NCBI RefSeq assembly: GCF_008831285.2
Contig: NC_045140.1
Coordinates: 17,358,370-17,422,369, forward strand
Direction of reading: 5' to 3'
From: Nymphaea colorata
Lineage: Eukaryota; Streptophyta; Magnoliopsida; Nymphaeales; Nymphaeaceae
DNA: 64,000 bases
Part shown: piece by piece, positions 25,009 to 36,342 of the stretch
Layout: every line of letters begins with the position of its first letter
How positions within the stretch are numbered: the first letter of the stretch is position 1
Translations under genes and position numbers: made by a program
The notes under the pieces: generated by a model
Seen by the model: only the letters and a program-made list of their open reading frames with translations
Databases searched by the model: none
What the model was told of the DNA's origin: nothing

Positions 25009-25048
25009 AAGAACAGTAGACAATGAAAAAACAGAGCAAGAGAGAGAG

Positions 25049-28000
25049 ATGGGGGAAAGGAGAGAGGAGATTCCTCTGCACAGCAGCAGAAGAGGAAGAA
25101 GAAGAGGAAGAGGCATGTACAGACTGTTGGCAGGCATCAACCTTGCGGGGATGGTGGCCGTCCTCTTCTACAGGGTAACCAACATCCCCCATGAGAGCCT
25201 GAGCCTAAGGCTTCTGTGGGCAGCCATGACACTCTCGGAGCTGTGGTTTGTTCTATATTGGATCATGAATCAGGCCGTCCGGTGGGATCCCATCTACCGA
25301 TCCACCTTCAAGGATCGACTCTCGCTCCGGCAAGTTTGCTCTTCACCTCCTCCGAATTAACTTGACCACCATCAGGCGGCTTCACTTGTCGCAGACTTTT
25401 GCGGCGAAGTCACAGTTTAAACTTTTTCGTGGTTCAAAGCAGGTTCGAAGAGGAGCTGCCAGGGGTGGACGCGTTCGTGTGCACTGCAGATCCATGGAAG
25501 GAGCCACCGTTGCTCGTCATCGGCACAGTGCTGTCTCTTATGGCGTACGACTACCCGCCGGAGAAGCTCAGCGTATATCTTTCTGACGACGGCGGCTCCG
25601 ACTTGACGTTGTATGCTCTCCTTGAAGCCTCTTTTTTCTCCAAGCACTGGCTGCCCTTCTGCCGGAAGTTTAAGATCGAGCCCAGGTCGCCGGCCGCATT
25701 CTTCTCCGCCGAAGCTGTTCCGCCCCTCACCTTTTCACAGGAGTTATCGACCATGAAGGTCTCTCTCTCTCTCCCTCGATCTCTCTCTCGATCTCTCGAT
25801 CTTAATAAAGAACCATGATTAGCTCTACTCTTATTGGTAGCTGGTTCTTATACATTCCATGATTGTTGCTACATGTTTCAGAGCTTGTACGAAGACATGG
25901 CGAATCGTATTGAAAGTGCTGTCAGTCTAGGCAGAGTTCCACCAGAGATTCGTGAAGAACACCAAAGACTTTTCTCTGACTGGAATCCAACAACAAACTC
26001 ACGAGATCATCCTTCCATTCTCAAGGTAGACAGGAAGATGGCTACCGGATTAAACGCAACAACTTATTTTGCAGCACCATTAATCGTCACCGCAATTTAT
26101 TTTGTTTGCTTTTTTTCTTTTTTAATTTCAGATACTAATTGGTGGTGGAGACTCAAAGGCAGTAGACGTTGACCGGTGCCCATTGCCGACTCTTGTGTAC
26201 ATGGCCCGTGAGAAGAGGCCCACCTATCCCCATCATTTCAAGGCTGGAGCTATGAATGCACTCGCAAGTAATCCAACCCATTATTCAATAAAGGCTTGGT
26301 ATCTTCGGAATCGGGGAGTAGTTTGTTGTCCGTAGAAACAACATTTGTGAGTGTCTCATGAATCTATCTTGTGATAAATTCAATTAGACAATCACAATAT
26401 TTTCTTATGCCAAACAAATCCTTAAGTACTCGATTCATGAGGAGTCAGGCCGGACCGTGAAATATGGCCTTGAGCCAGCATAATTATTTTCTGAGTCAAG
26501 CATATATATATATATATATATATATTATTACCTGGTTGTGCTGGCTGGCTGCACCGGAATGATGCCACAGCCATGGGCACAAGCTGCAAGCTAGTCCGAT
26601 GCCTAACCCTACTTAAACATGGTTCAGTTTCATGACCCTACATAGAAAATAAAGTCAGGATTGTTATGACAACTTAGTTAAAAAAAATTAGTCAGGTTTT
26701 CCCTGGCAACTTAGGTCAACTAAACCTGTGATCCGAGTAACCGAAGGAACAATATTCAAGCTTGGTTCAGTTTGCGAGTGAAGTTACCCGTGCTTAAGCT
26801 GATTCAGGCATAGAGTTAAACAAGCAGAACCCAAGCTAGCTTGGTTTCATGCAAAATGCACCTAGACCGAGCATGGCATGTTCATTTTTCTTTAAGCTCA
26901 AACAGCATCTTTGTGGACCGAACCGAGCGAGCTGAACGACGAGTAGCTTGACTTGTTTCATAACCCTAATAGTTACCGTTTTGATTTAGATTCTTTTACT
27001 GATTTACGCAGTTAAGGGTATCATCAGAGATCAGCAATGCTCCCATAATACTCAATGTGGACTGTGACATGTATTCCAATGATTCACAATCCGTAAGAGA
27101 TGCATTGTGCTTCTTCATGGACGAAAGGACGGGAAGCCGAACTGCATTTGTTCAATTCCCTCAGAAGTTCAACGTCACCAAGAATGATCTTTATGATGCT
27201 TCTTTACTTTCCTACAATGAGGTAAGAAATTCTTTAACTTGCCATTGATATATAAAAGCAACTCAATTACGATTTTCAAGTTATATTAACTGGGAATACT
27301 CACGATGGTTGGGTGGTGTATGTATCAATGGATACGATTATGAATACTGTATTGCATCTCCCTGGTGAGACTTGGGTGGCATCCAAGATGTTTTTTGCTG
27401 CCGTCCATAAGGGGGTGTTTGTAATCAAACACCCCATAAGGGATTCGTGAATGAGAAGAAATGACACATAATTAATCGGTTGTATTTTGATTTAGTTTCT
27501 TTTCGTTGTTCCCAATTTTCTGATAGTATATTTTGTCCTCCATTTTCTATGTGCATTAGTTCTGCACATGAACGTAACATGATTGTATCCCGCCAGAATA
27601 CTTGTTTTAGTTTTTTGTTTTACTTTTTTGCATAGAATTTCCCCTTTCTGTTGTTGGACTTACCAAAGAAATCATCTTGAAATGCACCAATGTAGAATAT
27701 CCTTTGACCCATTCAATTGAATCCTAATGCCTGAGCGACTCGGTCATTGTTGTCTACCAGCTAAAGTAGCACTGAAACTTTTGAGAAATCAAATGGGTGC
27801 TTTCCTGTCTTCCATATCAACTGTGTTCTCTCTGGAATGAGGTGGCAGGACACCCGCCGTAGCGAATTTTATAGTTGTTATCATATTCTTGTAATTGTTG
27901 AATTGTGGGAAGGCAGAATCCTCAGGATTATGCCAACTGGAACACTGTGGGTGTCGAAGTCTAATGTTCTTCAACTTGAGGGTCCTCCGCAGAACCCTAA

Positions 28001-29433
28001 CGAGGAGGGCAGGAGTCATGTTAATGCTGCAATATGTGCATTTTGCAGGTAAATTCATATGGATTTGATGGATTTGAGGGAATGATGTATATCGGGAGCG
28101 CATGCTTCCATAGGAGAGATTGTCTCACCGGAAGAAAGTACAGTGATGATTTCAAAGGAGATCTTAATGGAAGGACATGGAAGAAGTCTTTGGAGAGTGC
28201 TGATGTATTGGAAGAAAGAGGAAAATTTCTTACTAGTTGTGCCAGTGAAGAGAACACTATGTGGGGAACAGAGGTTTCTCTCTCTCTCTCTCTCTCTCTC
28301 GCTCGATCTCTTTGTCCAACAAAACTTGGGTTTTGTGCAGGTGGGATTGAAATATGGTTGTCCTGTGGAGGATGTCATCACTGGGCTTGCAATACAGTGC
28401 AGAGGGTGGAGATCTGTTTATTTCAATCCGAAAAGGGCTGCTTTCATAGGGGTCGCCCCGGCTACCTTGAATGACACCTTAATTCAAAGAGAAAGGTGGG
28501 CTGAAGGAAACTTTCAAATTTTCCTCTCCAGATACTGCACTTTTGTATATGGGAAGGGGAAGATAAGCCTCGGCCTTCAGATGTGCTACAGCATCTATGG
28601 CCTCTGGGCTCCCAGTTCCTTGCCAGCGTTGTGTTATGCAATTGCACCTTCACTTTGCCTCCTAAATAACGTTTCTCTGTTTCCTAAGGTACCTCTCTCC
28701 CTCTCTCTAAGTATCGGCTCATCTGGACTCTTTCAAAGAAATGAGTTGCAGGAACTTTTTCCATATGACATCCCATTGATGTGGTTTTTGTACATGACAT
28801 GAAGTAGAAGAATATTAAAGGTCATATCATACTGACAAACAAGACATATTGCATATACTAATGTGTGGCAATTTGTTGATCCAGATATCTACTCTCTGGT
28901 CCATACCTTTTGTATATGTCATCATAAGCACATATGGATACAGTCTGGTGGAGTTTCTGTGCTTAGGAGGCACATTTAAGTTCTGGTGGAACGGACAACG
29001 AATGTGGATGATTAGAAGAGTAACATCCTACTTCTTTGCATTCCTTGACTCAATGTTGAAGCTTATAGGCATGGGGCAGATGAAATTCACAATAACATCG
29101 AAGGTTGTGGATGCGGATGCAACAGCTCGATATGAGAACGAAATCATGGAGTTTGGAATTGCATCACCCATGTTCATATTGCTCACAACAGTTTCAGTCC
29201 ATAATTTAGTGTGCTTGGCAGCACTAGTTTTTAAAGTGGTTGTGAACGGAATTGAAGTTCTGGATCCCCTGTTTTTCCAAGCAACTTTGTGCGGATCCAT
29301 GGTGCTACTCAGCCTCCCCATATATGAAGCAGCATTCATCCGTAAGGACAAAGGGAAGATACCAACAGCAGTTGCTTTTATCGCGGTCATTTTAACATTG
29401 GCGATATCATTCTTGGCAGTTCTTTATGAGTGA
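25049..29433 (+). CDS. CslE: Cellulose-synthase-like protein, CslE type (array copy 2)
   Basis: Eight exons: 25049-25329, 25443-25758, 25882-26025, 26132-26263, 27012-27221, 28049-28273, 28341-28688 and 28885-29433 (stop TGA), giving 734 aa. Signatures are complete: DDGGS (D142-D143), DCD (308-310), VEDVITG (E446-D447) and QRERW (485-489). Two N-terminal and several C-terminal membrane segments match copy 1. Exon 5 is one codon shorter than in the other copies (QKFNVTKND against [10 protein letters not shown]). Intron 1 (CTCCG|GCAAGT) and intron 4 (CTC|GCAAGT) begin with GC instead of GT; the nearest GT sites would break the frame, and both GC sites have strong GCAAGT context. Introns 4 and 5 are long (748 and 827 bases). 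No stop or frameshift is seen, so the gene is probably functional. Confidence 0.9.
26503..26529. repeat. (TA)n microsatellite in intron 4 of CslE copy 2
   Basis: A TA tract lies within the long intron 4, which is absent from copy 1. The same intron has AAGCTTGG, GAACCCAAGCTAGCT and CGAGCGAGCTGAACG words, and part of it is shared with intron 4 of copy 3. Confidence 0.8.
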
Positions 29434-29602
29434 ACTCAGTGAGGTGAGCAGGCAGGTCATTTTCATGCTTCTTTCTCATTTTCCTTTAAAGCGTGTATGA
29501 TTTTGTGATCCGTGTGTTTCAACTAGTTGGAGCCACACATGATCATACTCATGCTGAACCAAGGGTTGCGGCTTTGAAGCAAGTCTTATATGCTGGTCAT
29601 CA

Positions 29603-29713
29603 GAAGTGTTCAAAATTATGTTTCATTAGAAGAGTTCAAAATTATGTGGGCATCAAAAGTTTCAATAGAAGAGTTCAAAATTATGTTTTCATTAGAAGAG
29701 TTCAAAATTATGT
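29603..29713. repeat. Minisatellite with GAAGAGTTCAAAATTATG units
   Basis: The unit GAAG(T/A)GTTCAAAATTATG occurs four times with spacers of 7 to 21 bases (TTTCATTA, GGGCATCAAAAGTTTCAATA, TTTTCATTA). It begins about 170 bases after the stop of CslE copy 2 and may lie in its 3' UTR. Confidence 0.85.
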
Positions 29714-30833
29714 TATAATGAATCAAAAATTATACAAGGCACGACAACATCAGACCTGGGCTGGTGACTCCAGTGTTTCTCAGCCAAAAATTCTCGCTCT
29801 GCCACGGGTGTTAAACTCATGATTAGGAAGCTCTTCTGCTGATCCTTAAGCAAGTTTTTTGAGCTTATACCAACTGGGGAAAGAGCAAAGAAATTTTTAA
29901 TGCTACACATTGATCGTTGAAGAGATAACCTTGAAAGCAGATACTATCTGGTTTAGATACAAAGTTGAGCGTCTGATTGCTGTTAAGAAGCTCTCTCCTT
30001 CCCTGATTCAGCTGTTGGTTTGCACTTGAAGCCATCGTACCCATCGTGATTTTGACCAGGATGAACGCATTGCTGCAGACAAGAAGTTCAAGATTATTAA
30101 AGCTTGATTTATATAACCTGCTAGAAACAAATTCTGCTGAATTTTTAAGCAAACAATAGCTAATGTGAAGCATTTCATAAGATAAGACACTCGTTATGAC
30201 TGCTCCAAAAACTAAGCCAAAATAATCAGAATAATCCAAGCCCACTCTGGATTATGAAATAGGTTTTACAATCTCTCGTGAGTGGCTGTTTCGAGTGTAG
30301 GAAGGCAAGGAATGTGTAAGGTATGGCAACATTCAACAACACTGAAACTAAAATGCGGTAGCAAGGACCGACTTTTCCTTTATAAATATGATCCTCCACT
30401 TAACCAGAAAATGATATGTGCAGAAAACAAATTAAAAACAGAAGCATGATAATCAGCCACACCTCTTTTGCTGGCAATTGAAAATCCTTTTGTAGCATAG
30501 CAATGCAGGAACAATCCTGGGTAATGACTGTCCAACAGACCTGTAATTAGTCAGATAAAACCCTGAAAAATCCTGTATAAGCAGAGGTGTACCCTTTTAA
30601 TCTTTGACTTCTTGGAAATATCAGGCCTAGCAGGCAAACTGAGGTGCTCGTAAATGGGCATGTTTCAACTTATCAAAATCTTGCTGGACCTTTAAAGGGA
30701 GCTCGAGCTCAAAATACACAACACGAGCCAGAGCAAAGGCCTAGTTGTAGACCTGTTGAGGAGAACCCGCCATCTCAGTCTTCTTCTAGTTTAGCAGCCT
30801 TCCTGTAAAGAAGATAAGGGTGCCAGAGATTTC

Positions 30834-30889
30834 ACTCACACACACACGCACACGCACACACAGTGCCAGAGATTTCACTCACACACACG

Positions 30890-30926
<37 letters not shown>

Positions 30927-30928
30927 GG
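30834..30928. repeat. Composite (CA)n and (GA)n microsatellite
   Basis: A CA tract is duplicated with its flank GTGCCAGAGATTTCACTC and the second copy runs into (GA)n. Confidence 0.85.
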
Positions 30929-33160
30929 AGATTTCTGAAAAAAATGAGACAGATGCTACCAATTAAAAAGGGGATTGCCTAAATGCCTCAGTTTCAATTC
31001 AAAGAAGGGAACAGTCCGTATTCCATGGCGCGAAAGGAAATTTTATCGCTCTCAAAAACATGGAATCTTTGCTAGAAACGCATGGATGGACAGTTTGAGA
31101 GAGTGGTTTTTTTAAGTCTCTAAGATGATCCTTTCAGAAATTATATTCCATCCTTCTTTACTAAAACAAGGTGAAATTTTTCGAGATTCATTGCCAATCA
31201 TAGGTATGAGGAAATAATGAGGTGTTTTGTTCATTGCCTAGCATAGATAGGAAGAACAGGGTGTTCTGTTCCAGCATGGCCTGTCAAATGCTGGACGCGG
31301 AGGACAACACTTCTTAGGCATTCCAACCGCTTTATTTGTCATCACAGCACGGCCGGAACGGAGTAGTGCATTCTGTTAGACATCTAAAGGCAGCATGAAC
31401 TCCGAGCGGCTTTGAAACAGATTAAATTGTTGAGCACTCACCACACAAATAGTGCAACTGGTAGTTTCTCGATTATGACCAGCAAATGTTAAAATTCTGC
31501 AAACGAACACTTCAATAAGAGCCTCTTCAAAGAATATTAAGGCTTTAACAAATGCCAATCTTGAGTTATCATCCAGGCATGAATGCCACTGTTTAAACAA
31601 ATGAAAATACTTCTATGTTTTTATGTTTAGAATGTCTAAAATAAGACATCGGGGCCAATCCAAAATTCTATGATGAACAAAGCACATAAGGATTGTGACA
31701 ATGATTCATATTCGGTATCAATAACATTGCGACCTTTTGATGAAAATCCTTGGGACACAGGAGGAAGAGAAATGGTGGCAACAGGCGGCGCCCTTCACCA
31801 AATAATTACATGTTCGTTTTTATCATGTGTTGCAAAATATTAAAGTTTTATCATTTTTTGAATTATGAAATATCACAATCTTTGCAAGTAATGCTCATAT
31901 TACATGTAATTCAATTTCAGTTGAGGAAAAAGATCAGACACGAAGTCTCAACAGACCTTCCTTCTTCATTTAGTTATTAAAAAAATACTTTAAAAATTTA
32001 TGACCTAACCCAGGTTGGTGCCCTAATCTTCAACAAGTCTGAGTCATGGGTTTGCCAACTATGCAAAATTTGAAGGTTTTTCATAAAGATATATATTGGA
32101 CATAAAGAAGATCAACGGGGAAAGACGAAACCATTCCATTTTTTGGTCATCTAGAGCGGAACGCAAATCTCAAGGACACGCACCGATGACCTTTGATGGT
32201 TCTCATACCATGCAGCGCTAGTAACAAGTTAATTTCTGGTTATGTTTTAATGATATTAATCATCTGCTACATCATTTACATATAAGTTGCAAGAAAAATA
32301 ATACTGTTAGACGATATAGTTATTAAAAAAGGTACTACTAAAGCATCTGGGAAATTAACTACCTCCTTGGATAGTATATCGGTTCCGTATTTGGCAGTCG
32401 TCATAGGAGTGGGGATCAAAAGAGAATATTACGGCGGAGCATGACAAGAAAATGATTCAATTTTGTGTTCTTTTTCAATTTATGAAACGTCATTCCATGG
32501 TCCTTGTAGTATTTTTTTTTGCTTTGCAACTTGGAAAGTATGCAACGTCAGCTCCGTATTAGTTTAATTAGTATACAGCGTATTGGCTTGTATCGTATTT
32601 ATTTTGTTTTTCTAAATCAAAAGATGAAATTAGAATATTCTAAAGTGATTTTAAAAACAAAACAAATTAAAAAAAAGGAACAGATCTGTACCATCCATAT
32701 GAACAACAACAATAAGCTGAGCTTCTTGGAGTACATAATTCTTTCATAAAATTTAAAGTTTGTTTCAATGATTACAAAATTTAAAACGTTACCACCCAAA
32801 TTTCTCACGCTTATAAAAATCCCACTCACCGGATGGTTAGCTTGATGAGGAAACACTTTAGACATAATGACTCACATCTCTTAACGTGTAACTAAAGCTT
32901 ATATATATATATAAAGTTTCACAAGTGGATAGATTAGGAGACCTAAATTGGAAATTAGAATGTAGTTGAAAGGCTAATAATTAATCAAGGTCGAAACCAC
33001 TGTTTAATAATATATCTTATAAATAGGAAAACTTATAAGTTTCCTACGTAGTGGATATAAAGTGGGTAGTGCATCTTAATGCCTTTGAAATTTGAAGAAA
33101 ATTATTCAATAAATCATGTGAGCTTCTCACCTACGCGATGAGCCAGAAACCAACGCAACG

Positions 33161-33254
33161 ATCATTTGTAGTTAATTTTTATACAGAATAGTAGACCAGA
33201 AAGCAAGCACTGATCATCTGTAGCTACTCTTTTTTTTATAAGTAATAGCAGAGA
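33161..33254. repeat. Tandem duplication within the CslE copy 3 promoter
   Basis: GATCATTTGTAGTTA (33161) and GATCATCTGTAGCTA (33211) each precede a T-run with a TATA-like core (TTTTTATACAG and TTTTTTTATAAG) and a following (A/T)AGTAGA or AGCAGA. The promoter therefore has two TATA-like elements about 55 bases apart. Confidence 0.6.
33236..33243 (+). promoter_or_regulatory. TATA-like element of CslE copy 3
   Basis: TTTATAAG lies about 43 bases before the ATG at 33286 and aligns with the TATA box of copy 2. A second candidate, TTTATACA, lies about 55 bases farther upstream. Confidence 0.4.
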
Positions 33255-33285
33255 ATGGAAAATCAGAGAGATCAGAGAGGGAGAG

Positions 33286-36200
33286 ATGGGGAGAAAGGAG
33301 GTTCCTCTGCACAGCAGCAGAAGAGGAAGAGGAAGAAGCATGTACAGACTGTTGGCTGGCATCAACCTTGCGGGGATGGTGGCCGTCCTCTTCTACAGGG
33401 TGACCAACATTCCCCATGACACCTTGAGCCTAAAGCTTCTGTGGGCAGCCATGACACTCTCGGAGCTGTGGTTTGTTCTATATTGGATCATCAATCAGGC
33501 CGTCCGGTGGGATCCCATCTACCGATCCACCTTCAAGGATCGACTCTCACTCAGGCAAGTTTGCCCTTCACCTCCAAAATAACTTGACCACAGTTCTCTT
33601 AACGAGCTCAGGCTTTGCTTGGTGGCTGCGAACAGGTTCGAAGAGGAACTGCCCGGGGTGGACGCGTTCGTGTGCACTGCAGATCCATGGAAGGAGCCAC
33701 CGTTGCTCGTCATCGGCACGGTGCTGTCTCTCATGGCCTACGACTACCCGCCGGAGAAGCTTAGCGTATATCTTTCTGACGACGGCGGCTCCGACTTGAC
33801 GTTGTACGCTCTCCTGGAAGCTTCCGCCTATTCCAAGCACTGGCTGCCCTTCTGCCGGAAGTTTAAGATCGAGCCCAGGTCACCGGCTGCATTCTTCTCC
33901 ACCAATCCCGATCCGCCCCTCACCTCTTCGCAGGAGTGGTCGACCATGAAGGCCTCTCTCTCTCTCTCTCTCTCTCTCTCAATAAAGAACCATGAGTAAT
34001 TCTGGTCTTAGTTGTCCTTATACGTTCTTCTCGTGATTGTCGTCACATGTTTCAGAGCTTGTACGATGGCATGGCGAATCGTATTGAAGGTGCAGTCAGT
34101 CTAGGCAGAGTTCCACCAGAGATTCGTGAAGAACACCAAAGACTTTTCTCTGACTGGAATCCAGCCACAAACTCACGGGATCATCCAGCGATTCTCAAGG
34201 TAAAAGGGAAGATTAAACGAAGAAACATATTTTGCTGCACCATTATTAATAATACTGAACGCTTGATCCTATCGTCCCCTGTTTTTCTTTCGATTATTTT
34301 CAGATACTGATTGGTGGTGGAGACTCAAAGGCAGTAGACAATAATGGGTGGCCATTGCCAACCCTGGTGTATTTGGCTCGGGAGAAGAGGCCTGGCTACG
34401 CTCATAATTTCAAGGCTGGAGCCATGAATGCACTTGTCAGTAATCCAAGGCCATCGTCAATTGTGTGCCGACCTCTTTTCTGAATAGAGGCTTGGTATCC
34501 TAAAGCTCGGTTCAGCTTCCCCTAACGTAGAAAATTAGCCAGGATTCCAATTAAGGCAGCTTAGCTGAAGTTAGCTTGTGATCTGAGTAGCAAAAGGGAC
34601 AAATTTTTTGGATGCATGTATGTATTCAAGCTTGGCTCATTTCATGGTGAACCTAGATGTGCTTAAGCTGATGAACCCATAGATTTAAACGTGTACAAGC
34701 TGAACCCAAGCTAGCTCGTCAATCTGCACATGAATTGCACGGCCTCAACCTTAGAGTACTGAACATGCCAAGTTCATCTTTGTAAGCTTAAACAAAATAA
34801 TTGGCAAGCCAAGCTGGGTGGGCTCGCTGGCTTGATTTGTTTCCCTGCCCTAGTTGTGATCATCGTTGTCTTGTGAACAAAGTGTAACGACCCCGACCAC
34901 TACTACTACACCAAGCTTGGGCCCCTGGTTTGATAGATCCGGTTTTAGGTCGAGCTTTCAAAAAGGTCAAGAACCATGACAACCAATCACATAATAACCA
35001 TTTCTATAAGTCTCCCTATATTCTTTATAATCTTAAATACTGGATTAAACTATTGAAGTGTTACACAAGGTGGGGGACTGTGTAAAGCTTTTTACTTTGA
35101 ATTAGGGTCTGAAAAAAACTTGTCTTTCCATGAACAGAATTAGTACTTGCCTTAAATTTAGAAGTTGGATCGTTTCATCATCGATGTCTTCCTCCTTTTC
35201 CTCATTTTGATTTAAATGGTGCAGTTAAGGGTATCATCAGAGATAAGCAGTGCTCCCATAATACTCAATGTGGACTGTGACATGTATTCAAATGATTCAC
35301 AATCAGTAAGGGATGCATTGTGCTTCTTCATGGATGAAAAGACGGGACGCCAAGTAGCATTTGTTCAATTCCCTCAGCGCTTCAACAATGTCACCAAGAA
35401 TGATATTTATGATACTTCCATACTAATCTACAATGGGGTAAGAAACTATTTAACTTCTTGTGAACGCTCTATTGCATATCTTGGTAGTAGAGGCGTGGGT
35501 GGCATCAAGATCAAATGGCACCTAATCTCTTCTTTTGTTGATATTTCGAGTTAATTTTCTGCTTTTCCCCCCCATTTTTTTTATAATGATCTTTCGTCCT
35601 GCATTTTGTCCGTTGCGTTAGCTGTGCACATGATCCGGACATGAACGTATTCGTCATAATACTTTTTAATTATTCGTTCTTTGTTTTATCTTTTTTACAA
35701 AACATTCCTATTTTAAGTTGTTCGACTTTCGAAAAGAACTTCTTCGAATACATCGATCGATGAAAATATTTATAAACGCTCAACTGAATCCTAAATATCA
35801 CTGAAACTTCTATAAATCAACTGTGGCACTTTCGAGTAACATACCAGGACAAGCGCCTTGACCATTTTCTTGTCATATTTCTAGTAATTGTTGAGCTGAG
35901 GGTAGACAGACTCCGATTTTGCCAAGAACGCTTGTAGGTATCGAAGTCTAACCTTCTTCAATTTGAAGGTGCTGCGCAGAACCAATAACAAGCAGGGTAG
36001 AGATCATGTTGGCACATGGAATAGTTTCGATAATGCAGCGACATGTGGATTTTGCAGGTAAATGCACATGGATTTGATCGATTTGAGGGAACAGCATATG
36101 TTGGAAGTGGATGCTTCCACAGGAGAGAGATTCTCATGGGAAGAAAATATAGTGATGATTTCAAAGGAGATCTGAACGGGAGAATATGGAGGAAGCCTTT

Positions 36201-36308
36201 GGAAAATCTTGACATATTGGAAGAAAGAGGAAAATTTGTTGCTAGTTGTGCCAGTGAAGAGAACACTATGTGGGGAACAGAGGTCTCTCTCTCTCTCTCT
36301 CTCTCTCG

Positions 36309-36342
<34 letters not shown>

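Larger units (their letters stand above)
29434..33160. other. Intergenic region between CslE copies 2 and 3
   Basis: It holds a minisatellite (29603-29713), a composite CA/GA microsatellite (30834-30928), and about 31010-31200, which resembles the 3' flank of copy 1. The rest is AT-rich. The small frames show no recognisable product. I see no gene. Confidence 0.5.

Noticed and set aside
33952..33999. Extension of exon 2 of CslE copy 3 through the CT tract as real coding sequence
   Set aside because: It would add a Ser-Leu run and then a stop, with no counterpart in the paralogues. A GC donor at 33952 restores the conserved exon junction.
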